From NCBI GenBank assembly GCA_016928025.1, contig JAFGLN010000014.1, forward strand, positions 1 to 64,000: DNA of 64,000 nucleotides. Reading direction: 5' to 3'. The DNA is from Deltaproteobacteria bacterium (GTDB taxonomy: Bacteria; Desulfobacterota; Syntrophia; Syntrophales; JAFGHS01). Shown one piece after another: positions 6,338 through 14,192 of this stretch. A program made the translations under genes and the position numbers. The notes under the pieces are model-generated. The model was not told the DNA's origin and did no database searches. It worked only from the letters and a program-made list of their open reading frames with translations. Within the stretch, counting starts at the first letter, position 1; every line of letters starts with the position of its first letter.

Positions 6338-9097
6338 ATGAGCCCAACGGTTGTATTTAACAATCAGGAGCAGCCAAAAACACCGATGCAGGGCGGCAAA
6401 GGCATGATTATATTCATCATTGTCTTTATTTTAATGCTTTTTTCGTGGCAGATCATTAACCTGGTTACGAACTGGTACTGGTTTCAGGAGGTCGGGTATC
6501 AAACGGTTTTCTCCGTCAGTCTCTTGGCCAAAATAAAGACGGGCCTCCTTTTCGGCATTGGCTTTATCATCATCTTCTTCGGCAACCTCTATCTGGCCGG
6601 CCGCCTGTCAACCCGTACACGACCTCTCGATCTGGGCACGGCCATCCCTGTTACGCCGTTGGAGATCGATCAGCGTTCCCTCAATAACCTGATCATTTCG
6701 AGCACCCTGGTATTTGGATTCTTCTCTGCCATGCAGGGCGCCGCGCACTGGGCGGACCTGCTGCGCTTTACAAATTCGACGCCCTTTGGTCTCGCCGATC
6801 CCCTTCTGGATAAGGACGTTGGTTTTTATGTATTTTCGCTTCCCTTTTTGCTCTATGTCTATGCCTGGACCATGACGGTCATTGTCATTTCGACGGTCGC
6901 CGTAGGATTGATTTACTTTCTGCGCCGGTCATTTATCTTTATTCCGCCCAAGACCGTCTACTTTTCGCCGGCTGCCAAAACACACTTATTGATTCTCGGG
7001 GCCATCATCTGTTTTTTACTGATTTTCGGCTACTGGCTTGATTTAAACGAACTTCTCTTCGCGAAGCGAGGCGTTGTTTTCGGCCCCGGATATACGGAGG
7101 TAACGACACAGGTCTGGATTCTCAAGTTTTTAATGGGGTTATCGGCCCTGGCCGGAATAGGCGTTTTATCCTTTATCTTCCTGAAAAACTGGCGGATTCC
7201 CGTTGCCGTCCTTCTCCTTCTGGTCGTGGTCGTTTTCCTCGGCCGGGGTGTCTATCCCGCTTTTGTTCAGCGGTTCAAAGTCATCCCCAATGAGATTGTT
7301 TTGGAAAAACCCTATCTCGAACGAAATATTAAATATACGCGCATCGCCTATAAACTGCATGATATCGAAGACCGGGAATTTCCGGTGGAGGACGATCTGA
7401 CGATCGAGGGTATCCGCCGCAACGATCCGACGGTTAAAAATATCCGTCTTTGGGACCACGCACCGTTGCTCTGGACCTACGGTCAGCTCCAGGAAATCCG
7501 CACGTATTACAAATTTACCGATGTGGATAACGACCGTTATAACATCAAAGGAGAGATTCGCCAGGTAATGCTTTCACCGCGAGAACTTTCCTATCCGTCC
7601 CTGCCTGCCCGAACCTGGGTCAACGAACACCTGATTTATACCCACGGTTACGGCGCCGTCATGGGGCCCGTGAATCGCATCTCGCCCGAAGGTCTGCCCG
7701 AATTTTTCATTCAGGATATTCCGCCGATCTCATCCACAGAAATCAAGGTGACCCGCCCGGAAATCTATTACGGCGAAACCTCCAACGACTATGTTTTCGT
7801 CAAGACCAAACGGCCCGAATTCGATTATCCTGTGGGCGATCAGAACGTCTATTCGCGCTACGAGGGCAAGGGGGGCGTTCCGTTGTCCTTTTTCCGAAAA
7901 GTTCTTTTTGCCGCCCGATTCGGCGCTTTTACCATTCTGCTGTCCAACGATATCACCAGCGAAAGCAAGGTGATGTATTACCGGACGATCAAAGAACGGG
8001 TTTCTCAAATAGCGCCCTTTATCCGTCTGGACGCTGACCCTTATCTTGTTGTTTCAAAGGAAGGCAGGTTGCTGTGGATCCTGGATGGTTATACCGTCAC
8101 CGAGCGGTTCCCCTATTCCGAACCGATCCCGAAAATGGGCAACTATATCCGCAATGCGTTGAAGGCCGTCGTCGATGCTTACGATGGCTCTGTTGATCTT
8201 TACATCAGTGACGCCGACGATCCGATCATGAAGACCTACGCCAAGATTTTTCCCGGCGTCTTTAAAAATCTGGACCAAATGCCTGAAGAAATCCAGAGCC
8301 ATCTTCGTTATCCCGTCGGCATGATGTCGATTCAGGCCCATATGTACCGGGCATATCATATGGAGGACCCGCAGGTTTTTTATAACAAGGAAGACCTGTG
8401 GTCGATCCCGATCAAGTCCATGCAGGGTGGTGAAGGAGAGATGGAGCCCTACTACACCATCATGAGATTGCCGAATGAAAAGAAGGAAGAATTTATTCTC
8501 CTGCTTCCGTTCACCCCCCGCAATAAAGACAACATGTCGGCCTGGATGGGTGCCCGCTGTGATGCACCCAACTACGGCAAGGTCATTGTCTACAAATTTC
8601 CCAAAAAGAAACTGATCTATGGACCGAGGCAGATCGAGGCGCGCATCGATCAGGATACGGAAATCTCGCAGCAGATTTCGCTCTGGAACCAGAGCGGCTC
8701 CCAGGTGATTAGGGGAAGCCTCCTGGCCATTCCCATCGAACGATCGATCCTCTATGTCGAGCCGCTCTATCTGGCGGCGGAAAGAGGGCAGCTCCCGGAA
8801 TTGAAGCGGGTCATTGTCGGCTATGCCAATACCATTGCCATGGAGGAAAACCTGGAGCTTTCACTGCAGAGGATTTTCGGCGGTGCGTTGATCAAATCGA
8901 AGGAAACAGGAAAGCCTGTTTCAGAACGTGCCGTTGTCGAAAAAGAGAAGACTTATCGGAACCTCGCCATTGACGCCCTTTCTCATTATCGAAAAGCCCA
9001 GGAGGCATTGCGAAAAGGAAATTGGAGCGGCTACGGCGAAGAAATGAAGATTGTCGAAAATATCCTTCAGGATTTGGAAAAGAAAAATCAGCCATAG
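6338..9097 (+). CDS. UPF0182 family integral membrane protein
   Basis: 919 residues, typical of UPF0182 (COG1615). The first ~310 residues hold about seven hydrophobic segments (for example IIFIIVFILMLFSWQIINLV and IPVAVLLLLVVVVFLGRGVY). The remaining ~600 residues form the large soluble domain with family motifs RNDPTVKNIRLWD, PARTWVNEHLIYTHGYG, YGETSNDYVFVKT and LRYPVGMMSIQAHMY. The C-terminus is a charged tail after a coiled stretch. The molecular function of the family is not established. Single-gene unit with its own promoter; a hairpin follows. Confidence 0.93.
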   Translation: MSPTVVFNNQEQPKTPMQGGKGMIIFIIVFILMLFSWQIINLVTNWYWFQEVGYQTVFSVSLLAKIKTGLLFGIGFIIIFFGNLYLAGRLSTRTRPLDLGTAIPVTPLEIDQRSLNNLIISSTLVFGFFSAMQGAAHWADLLRFTNSTPFGLADPLLDKDVGFYVFSLPFLLYVYAWTMTVIVISTVAVGLIYFLRRSFIFIPPKTVYFSPAAKTHLLILGAIICFLLIFGYWLDLNELLFAKRGVVFGPGYTEVTTQVWILKFLMGLSALAGIGVLSFIFLKNWRIPVAVLLLLVVVVFLGRGVYPAFVQRFKVIPNEIVLEKPYLERNIKYTRIAYKLHDIEDREFPVEDDLTIEGIRRNDPTVKNIRLWDHAPLLWTYGQLQEIRTYYKFTDVDNDRYNIKGEIRQVMLSPRELSYPSLPARTWVNEHLIYTHGYGAVMGPVNRISPEGLPEFFIQDIPPISSTEIKVTRPEIYYGETSNDYVFVKTKRPEFDYPVGDQNVYSRYEGKGGVPLSFFRKVLFAARFGAFTILLSNDITSESKVMYYRTIKERVSQIAPFIRLDADPYLVVSKEGRLLWILDGYTVTERFPYSEPIPKMGNYIRNALKAVVDAYDGSVDLYISDADDPIMKTYAKIFPGVFKNLDQMPEEIQSHLRYPVGMMSIQAHMYRAYHMEDPQVFYNKEDLWSIPIKSMQGGEGEMEPYYTIMRLPNEKKEEFILLLPFTPRNKDNMSAWMGARCDAPNYGKVIVYKFPKKKLIYGPRQIEARIDQDTEISQQISLWNQSGSQVIRGSLLAIPIERSILYVEPLYLAAERGQLPELKRVIVGYANTIAMEENLELSLQRIFGGALIKSKETGKPVSERAVVEKEKTYRNLAIDALSHYRKAQEALRKGNWSGYGEEMKIVENILQDLEKKNQP

Positions 9098-9115
9098 GAC
9101 CTCATTCAATTTTAG

Positions 9116-9134
9116 GACAGGCGTCGCGCCTGTC
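9116..9134. other. Hairpin between the UPF0182 and hydrolase genes
   Basis: GACAGGCG-TCG-CGCCTGTC, an 8-bp perfect stem. No U-run follows, so it may be a weak terminator or a short repeat. Confidence 0.4.
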
Positions 9135-9156
9135 GGAGCAGAAGGGAGAACAGTTA

Positions 9157-10035
9157 ATGGAACCGAAATGGACGCATGGTTTTGCTGAAACAAATGGAAT
9201 TCGAATGCATTATGTTGAACAGGGTCAAGGATTTCCCATCCTGTTTATGCACGGTTTCCCGGAGTTGTGGTATTCGTGGCGCAATCAAATTCCCGCCCTG
9301 GCCGATGCGGGCTTCCGCGCCATTGCTCCGGATCTTCGCGGCTATGGAGAAACGGATAAACCCGTTGGTATTGAACTTTACGATATCCATCATCTGATCG
9401 GCGATATGACCGGCCTGCTCGATGCTCTGGGCGAAAAAAAGGCTGTCATCGTGGGGCACGATTGGGGTGGCGTTATCGTTTGGCAGATGGCATTAATGGC
9501 ACCGGAACGGGTAGAAAAAGTGATTTCACTCAACACGCCTTTTCAGGGGAGAAGCGAGATAAAGCCGACGGACGCCTATAAGAAAATGGGTGACGGGCGC
9601 TTTAATTACGTTCTCCACTTTCAGGAACCGGGGCTTGCCGAATCGGAAATCGAGCCCAATGTCGACAAGTGGCTGAGATCAACCATGCGCAGGATTGCCA
9701 AAGATCAAAGCTTCATTACCGATGACATGATCAAAATCTATGCTGATGCGTACAAAAAAGGCGGGATGACCGGTCCCATCAACTATTACCGCAATGCTGA
9801 CCGAAACTGGGAGACCACGGCCCACCTGGCGGGCAAAAAAGTGACCATGCCCGCGCTTATGGTCGGTGCCGAAAATGATCCCATCCTCCTACCGCGATTG
9901 ATGGACGGCATGGAGCGCCATATCCCCAATCTAACCAAACGCCTGATCAAGGACTGCGGACACTGGACGCAAATGGAGCGACCCGATGAAGTGAACCGAA
10001 TCCTTATTGAGTATCTATCTGATTTAAAAAAGTAA
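9157..10035 (+). CDS. Alpha/beta hydrolase, epoxide hydrolase-like
   Basis: 292 residues from the ATG at 9157, which has a good ribosome site (gaagggag); the ORF-track start at 9022 would overlap the preceding gene. Motifs are those of soluble epoxide hydrolases: oxyanion HGFPELWYSW, DLRGYGETDKP, nucleophile elbow GHDWGG (Asp, not Ser), cap-domain tyrosines in FNYVLHF and PINYYRNADRNW, acid in GAENDPIL, and base His in DCGHWTQMERP. An Asp nucleophile plus two cap tyrosines favours epoxide hydrolase over haloalkane dehalogenase, though fluoroacetate dehalogenase-like activity is possible. Cytoplasmic; substrate unknown. Confidence 0.88.
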   Translation: MEPKWTHGFAETNGIRMHYVEQGQGFPILFMHGFPELWYSWRNQIPALADAGFRAIAPDLRGYGETDKPVGIELYDIHHLIGDMTGLLDALGEKKAVIVGHDWGGVIVWQMALMAPERVEKVISLNTPFQGRSEIKPTDAYKKMGDGRFNYVLHFQEPGLAESEIEPNVDKWLRSTMRRIAKDQSFITDDMIKIYADAYKKGGMTGPINYYRNADRNWETTAHLAGKKVTMPALMVGAENDPILLPRLMDGMERHIPNLTKRLIKDCGHWTQMERPDEVNRILIEYLSDLKK

Positions 10036-10152
10036 GGGGACTATTTAAAAACATCAATGAATCCAAATCCTCGTTGCTGCCGGGGCGTAATGAGGCATGA
10101 CAATCGCGCAAGGAGTGACAGGTAACAGGCAAAGAGAAAGGATTAACATTAT

Positions 10153-10166
10153 AAAATCACGATTTT
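10153..10166. promoter_or_regulatory. AAAATC-AC-GATTTT palindrome upstream of the enoate reductase
   Basis: Perfect 6-bp arms with a 2-bp centre, 24 bp before the start codon of the flavoenzyme. The position suits an operator; the binding protein is unknown and the match could be chance in A/T-rich sequence. Confidence 0.3.
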
Positions 10167-10190
10167 CACAGTAAATCCGGGAGGAAATGA

Positions 10191-12125
10191 ATGGCCACCA
10201 AAGACTATAAAATGATTTTCGAGCCCATCAATATCGGCAAGATGCAGCTGAAAAACCGCATCGTTATGCCGCCCATGGGTACCGCCTATTCCGAAGCGGG
10301 CATGGTCGGCTCCCGCACTATAGATTATTATGAAGCCCGCGCGAAAGGCGGCACCGGTCTTATCATTGTGGAGGGTACCGCCCCGGGTGAGAGGTGCCGG
10401 GGCGTCCATCAGCTCGGATTGGGCGACGATAAATATATCCCCGGATGGGAAAACCTGGTAAAAGCCGTCCACAAACACGACGCGAAGATCGCCGTACAGT
10501 TGCATCACGCGGGCTTTGAAATACGGGACGGCAATTTTGTACAGGTTGCCCCTTCCGCAATTTCATCGCCGGGCAGGATGATCGGCATCGGAGGCAGGCT
10601 GCCTCATGAACTGACGGTTGCGGAAATCGAAGACATTATTCAATGGTTTGCCGAAGCGACGCGACGGGCCAGAGACGCGGGTGTGGACGGCGTGGAAATT
10701 CACGGCGCCCATCAATATATCGTCGCCTCATTCCTGTCTTCCGCATCCAATAAACGTGAGGATAAATACGGTGGCAATCTCGAAAACAAAACCCGTTTTC
10801 TGATCGAAATCACGGAGACCATGAAAGCGGCCGTGGGGGCCGACTATCCTGTCTGGCCCCGGCTGAATGTCATGGAGTACGGCATCGAAAACGGTATCAC
10901 CATCGAAGAAACGCTGCAGGTTGTGCCTATGGCCGTGGCGGCAGGATCGTGCGCGATTCACGCTTCCGCTTACGCGGCTTTTTCCCACGTCACCAAAGCC
11001 CCCTTGCCCGATACACCGGCATTCCTGATTCCCCTTGCCGAAGAAGTCAAAAAAGTCACGAATGTTCCTGTCATCACCGTCGGCAGGCTGGATCATGAAA
11101 CAGGCGAAAAGGCTCTGCGGGAAAGCAAGGCGGATCTTGTCGCCATCGGCAGACGCCTTATTGCCGACCCCGAACTGCCGAATAAAGTCGCTAAAGGCAA
11201 GTTTGAGGATATCAATTATTGTATTGGATGCATGGAGTGCATCGAGCGCTTGGGTCGCCGGGGTGAAGGCGTCATCTGCACCATCAACGCCGCCACGGGA
11301 CACGAAGGTGATCGGCGTATCCGACCGGCGCGCAAAAAAAAGAAGGTCATGGTCGTGGGCGGCGGCCCGGCCGGTATGGAAACGGCCCGGGTAGCCGCCA
11401 TACGGGGGTTTAACGTAACCTTGCTCGAAAAAGATAAAAAACTTGGAGGCCAGCTGAATATTGCCGCCCTACCCCCGAATAAGGGTGATATTCTGCCCTG
11501 GCTGGATTATATGATCGCTCAACTGAAAAAGGCAGGTGTCGAAACACATCTCGGTGTCGAAGCAACGCCTGAACTCATTGAAGAGGAAAAACCGGATGCC
11601 GTCATCCTTGCCCTCGGCGGCATTCCCCTCAAACCGGCTGTTCCGGGAATTGACGGAAGCAATGTCGTCACGGCACAGGATGTCCTGTTCGGCAAAGCCC
11701 AAGCCGGGCAAAACATCGTCATCATCGGCGGCGGTCTTGTCGGATGTGATACGGCACATTACCTGGCATCAAAAGGGAAAAAAATTATCATTATCGAAAT
11801 TTTGAAACGTGTGGCCATGGACATGGGGCCCATGGCGCGGCGACGGCTCCTGGACGGTCTCAGAGCTCACCAGGTCGCTATGCTGACGGAAGTAACCTGC
11901 GAAGAAATCACGGAAGAAGGCGTTAAGATTGCGACGGCCGACGGAGAGTCCAAAATGCTGCCCGCCGATACGGTGATCCTGGCGGCAGGGTATGGGAAAA
12001 ACGACGAGATGCTCAAAACTCTGAAAGAAAAGGTGGCCGAGGTCTTTTGCGTCGGTGACGCCGCGGAGCCTTGCGGAATCATGGAAGCCGTGCGGGATGG
12101 TTATCTGACGGCATTGGCGTTATAA
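10191..12125 (+). CDS. 2-enoate reductase / 2,4-dienoyl-CoA reductase-like flavoenzyme
   Basis: 644 residues in the FadH/2-enoate reductase layout. Residues ~1-345 form an Old-Yellow-Enzyme TIM barrel with FMN (VEIHGAHQYIVASFLS, KREDKYGGNLENKTRF). Four cysteines for a 4Fe-4S cluster lie in CIGCMECIERLGRR followed by VICTIN. Residues ~375-640 hold an FAD-binding Rossmann motif (VMVVGGGPAGMETA) and a second NAD(P)H motif (VIIGGGLVGCDTAHYL). It should reduce a conjugated C=C bond of an enoate or enoyl-CoA. Strong ribosome site (gggagg). It lies near hydroxyacyl-CoA dehydrogenase and a glycyl radical enzyme, suggesting a shared catabolic route; the substrate is not deducible. Confidence 0.9.
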   Translation: MATKDYKMIFEPINIGKMQLKNRIVMPPMGTAYSEAGMVGSRTIDYYEARAKGGTGLIIVEGTAPGERCRGVHQLGLGDDKYIPGWENLVKAVHKHDAKIAVQLHHAGFEIRDGNFVQVAPSAISSPGRMIGIGGRLPHELTVAEIEDIIQWFAEATRRARDAGVDGVEIHGAHQYIVASFLSSASNKREDKYGGNLENKTRFLIEITETMKAAVGADYPVWPRLNVMEYGIENGITIEETLQVVPMAVAAGSCAIHASAYAAFSHVTKAPLPDTPAFLIPLAEEVKKVTNVPVITVGRLDHETGEKALRESKADLVAIGRRLIADPELPNKVAKGKFEDINYCIGCMECIERLGRRGEGVICTINAATGHEGDRRIRPARKKKKVMVVGGGPAGMETARVAAIRGFNVTLLEKDKKLGGQLNIAALPPNKGDILPWLDYMIAQLKKAGVETHLGVEATPELIEEEKPDAVILALGGIPLKPAVPGIDGSNVVTAQDVLFGKAQAGQNIVIIGGGLVGCDTAHYLASKGKKIIIIEILKRVAMDMGPMARRRLLDGLRAHQVAMLTEVTCEEITEEGVKIATADGESKMLPADTVILAAGYGKNDEMLKTLKEKVAEVFCVGDAAEPCGIMEAVRDGYLTALAL

Positions 12126-12126
12126 G

Positions 12127-12152
12127 AAGGATCAAGGTAAAAGGATCAAGGT
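12127..12152. repeat. Tandem AAGGATCAAGGT repeat
   Basis: Two copies of AAGGATCAAGGT (12127-12138, 12141-12152) with a 14-bp period, just after the enoate reductase stop. A similar string (ggttcaaggcaaaaggatca) occurs near 53.48 kb, so it may be dispersed intergenic debris. Confidence 0.45.
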
Positions 12153-12180
12153 TTAATATAGTCGACATTTTGGAACCTCA

Positions 12181-12219
12181 ACGTTATGGGGACGGATTTG
12201 AAATCTGTCCCCATAACGT
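12181..12219. repeat. Dispersed REP-like palindrome, copy 1
   Basis: ACGTTATGGGGACGGATTT pairs with AAATCTGTCCCCATAACGT around a single centre base: 19 bp with one G-T pair. It shares the core TATGGGGAC...TCCCCATA with the palindrome at 59173-59215. Such GGGGAC/GTCCCC palindromes resemble REP sequences mobilised by Y1 (RAYT) transposases. It sits between convergent genes and may also terminate transcription from both sides. Confidence 0.7.
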
Positions 12220-12287
12220 GATCAAAGGCAGGTGAATTGTACGGGAATAGCAAGGTAAAGTCCGGTCAGTCTTTTACAAATCCATCC

Positions 12288-13145
12288 TTATTTTGTCGTG
12301 TAGTCGTAAATGCCCTTTCCCGTTTTCCGTCCGAAGCGTCCCGCCCGCACCAGCTTCTGCAGGATCGGCGCGGGCCGGTACTTGTCGCCCAACTCCCGGT
12401 GCATCCCTTCAATGACATGGAGCAGCGTATCGTTTCCCACGAGATCGGCCAACGCCAGGGGGCCCATGGGATGATTGCAGCCCAGGACCATGCCCTTGTC
12501 AATATCTTCCGCGCTGGCGATACCTTCGTCGAGGGTGAAAAACGCCTCGTTCATCATGGTGCAAAGGATCCGGTTCACCGCAAAGGCGGGGGCTTCTTTA
12601 ACGACAATCACTTCCTTGCCGATGCTTTTGCCCCATTCGGAGGCGATGGCCAGGGTCTCGTCGGAGGTCTCATAGCCCCGGATGATCTCCAGCAGGCGCA
12701 TGACCGGCACGGGATTGAAAAAATGGGTCCCGATAAACCGCGCCGGACGTTTTGTAATCGCCGCCATCTCCGTGATGCTGAGACCGGACGTGTTGGTGAA
12801 AAACAGACAATGGGCGGGTACGATGGACTCCAACTCCTGATAGACCTGCTTTTTAATGTCCATCACTTCGACAACCACCTCAACGACGCAGTCAGCGTTG
12901 CCGGCGGCTTCTTTGAGATCAAGGGTCGGTTTGATCAGCCCTAAAACGGCAGCCATATCCGCCGGGCTTTTCTTTCCTTTCTCTACGTCGCGGCCCAAGT
13001 TCTTTTTGATGGTATTTATGCCGCTGTCAATGAAGCGCTGTTCAATATCCCTCAGGGTTACCTGATAACCGGCCTGTGCGCAAACCTGGGCGATGCCGCT
13101 TCCCATCAAGCCGGCGCCCAAAACACAAACATTCCGAATTTCCAT
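12288..13145 (-). CDS. hbd: 3-hydroxybutyryl-CoA dehydrogenase
   Basis: 285 residues, the usual size of the single-function enzyme. The N-terminal Rossmann fold has [18 protein letters not shown] (GxGxxG) for NAD(H). The catalytic region contains [11 protein letters not shown] and [19 protein letters not shown] with the active-site His, and the C-terminal helical domain has [16 protein letters not shown]. It oxidises 3-hydroxyacyl-CoA to 3-oxoacyl-CoA, or the reverse, in the cytoplasm. Ribosome site AGGAGG. It is the last gene after the glycyl radical enzyme and activase on the same strand, 17 bp after the activase, so probably co-transcribed. Confidence 0.93.
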   Translation of the reverse strand: MEIRNVCVLGAGLMGSGIAQVCAQAGYQVTLRDIEQRFIDSGINTIKKNLGRDVEKGKKSPADMAAVLGLIKPTLDLKEAAGNADCVVEVVVEVMDIKKQVYQELESIVPAHCLFFTNTSGLSITEMAAITKRPARFIGTHFFNPVPVMRLLEIIRGYETSDETLAIASEWGKSIGKEVIVVKEAPAFAVNRILCTMMNEAFFTLDEGIASAEDIDKGMVLGCNHPMGPLALADLVGNDTLLHVIEGMHRELGDKYRPAPILQKLVRAGRFGRKTGKGIYDYTTK

Positions 13146-13162
13146 GATCGTCCTCCTTTTTC

Positions 13163-14074
13163 TCAGTTTCCGACCGAAACGTTTAAGCCATTTTTTTCGA
13201 CAATACCTTTTAATGTAAGGATATGCTTATCATCGGGTGCCTTCATTTTTAGGAGGCAGGCATTTTTCCCCAGTTGGCGATTTTTTGTAATTCCCCCCTC
13301 GTGATAAGGAAGGAAAGAGATTTTTTCCACCCCCAATGCCTTGCCCAAACAGGCGATTTTTTTAATATGGGCATTTGAATCGTTGAAATCGGCAATAAGG
13401 GGAATCCGCAGCCAGACGGATGTATATTTTGCAGACTTTTTCAAATTTTCCAGAATGATTTTATTGTCCACGCCGGTAGTTCTTTGGTGCTCATCCGGAT
13501 CGAGGTGCTTTAGGTCAAACAGCAGTAAATCGACGAAGGGCAGAAGGGCTTTCATATTCTGCCATTTTCCGTAACCGGAGGTGTCGAGGGCCGTATGTAA
13601 ATTCTCCTTTTTGCACTGCTCGAGCAGGGCCAGGACAAACCGGCTCTGCATCAGCGCCTCACCACCGGATACCGTGACGCCACCGCCGGAGTTTTTATAG
13701 AACAGCCGGTCCTGTAAAACCTCATCCATGACCTCATCGACCGACATGGGTTCTCCGCAGACCGTTAAGGATTGATAAAGGCAGGCCGAGACACACTGAA
13801 AGCAGTTGTCGCATTTTTGGCGGTCAATTTTCCTTCCCTCTTTCCGGCTCAATGTGATCGCTCCCTGAGGGCAGGCCTTGACACAGGCACCGCAACCTTG
13901 GCAGAGGATATCTCTGGCCATGAGAACGGGGGAAAAATCCTGCGATTCCGGATTGGAACACCAAAGACAACGCAAGGGGCAGCCCTTCATAAAAACAGTG
14001 GTACGAATGCCCGGTCCGTCGTGAACACTGAAGCGCTGGACATTGAAAATAACTCCGCTGTTTGAACTTCTCAT
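13163..14074 (-). CDS. Glycyl radical enzyme activating protein (radical SAM)
   Basis: 303 residues. The radical-SAM cluster motif is in [18 protein letters not shown] (CxxxCxxC). Two additional 4Fe-4S ferredoxin-type motifs follow ([15 protein letters not shown] and [15 protein letters not shown]), the signature of activases for non-PFL glycyl radical enzymes rather than PflA. Further motifs [14 protein letters not shown] and DTSGYGKW are standard. It abstracts hydrogen from the glycine of the partner enzyme using SAM. The partner is the gene 118 bp upstream on the same strand. Ribosome site is weak (ggggg). Confidence 0.95.
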   Translation of the reverse strand: MRSSNSGVIFNVQRFSVHDGPGIRTTVFMKGCPLRCLWCSNPESQDFSPVLMARDILCQGCGACVKACPQGAITLSRKEGRKIDRQKCDNCFQCVSACLYQSLTVCGEPMSVDEVMDEVLQDRLFYKNSGGGVTVSGGEALMQSRFVLALLEQCKKENLHTALDTSGYGKWQNMKALLPFVDLLLFDLKHLDPDEHQRTTGVDNKIILENLKKSAKYTSVWLRIPLIADFNDSNAHIKKIACLGKALGVEKISFLPYHEGGITKNRQLGKNACLLKMKAPDDKHILTLKGIVEKNGLNVSVGN

Positions 14075-14192
14075 GATTGGTTAATGCCCCCGTTGAACAC
14101 CACGTGGCGCGAAAAAACATGTAACGAGTGACAGGTAACGAGAAAAAAAATTCAAGACAAATTAAATACTCGTCACTATTTTCGCCGGTAAC

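Noticed and set aside
10110-14140. Shared string gagtgacaggtaac near 10.11 and 14.12 kb
   Set aside because: A 14-base match in two intergenic spots, with no inverted ends or coding content; too short to call a repeat family from one window.
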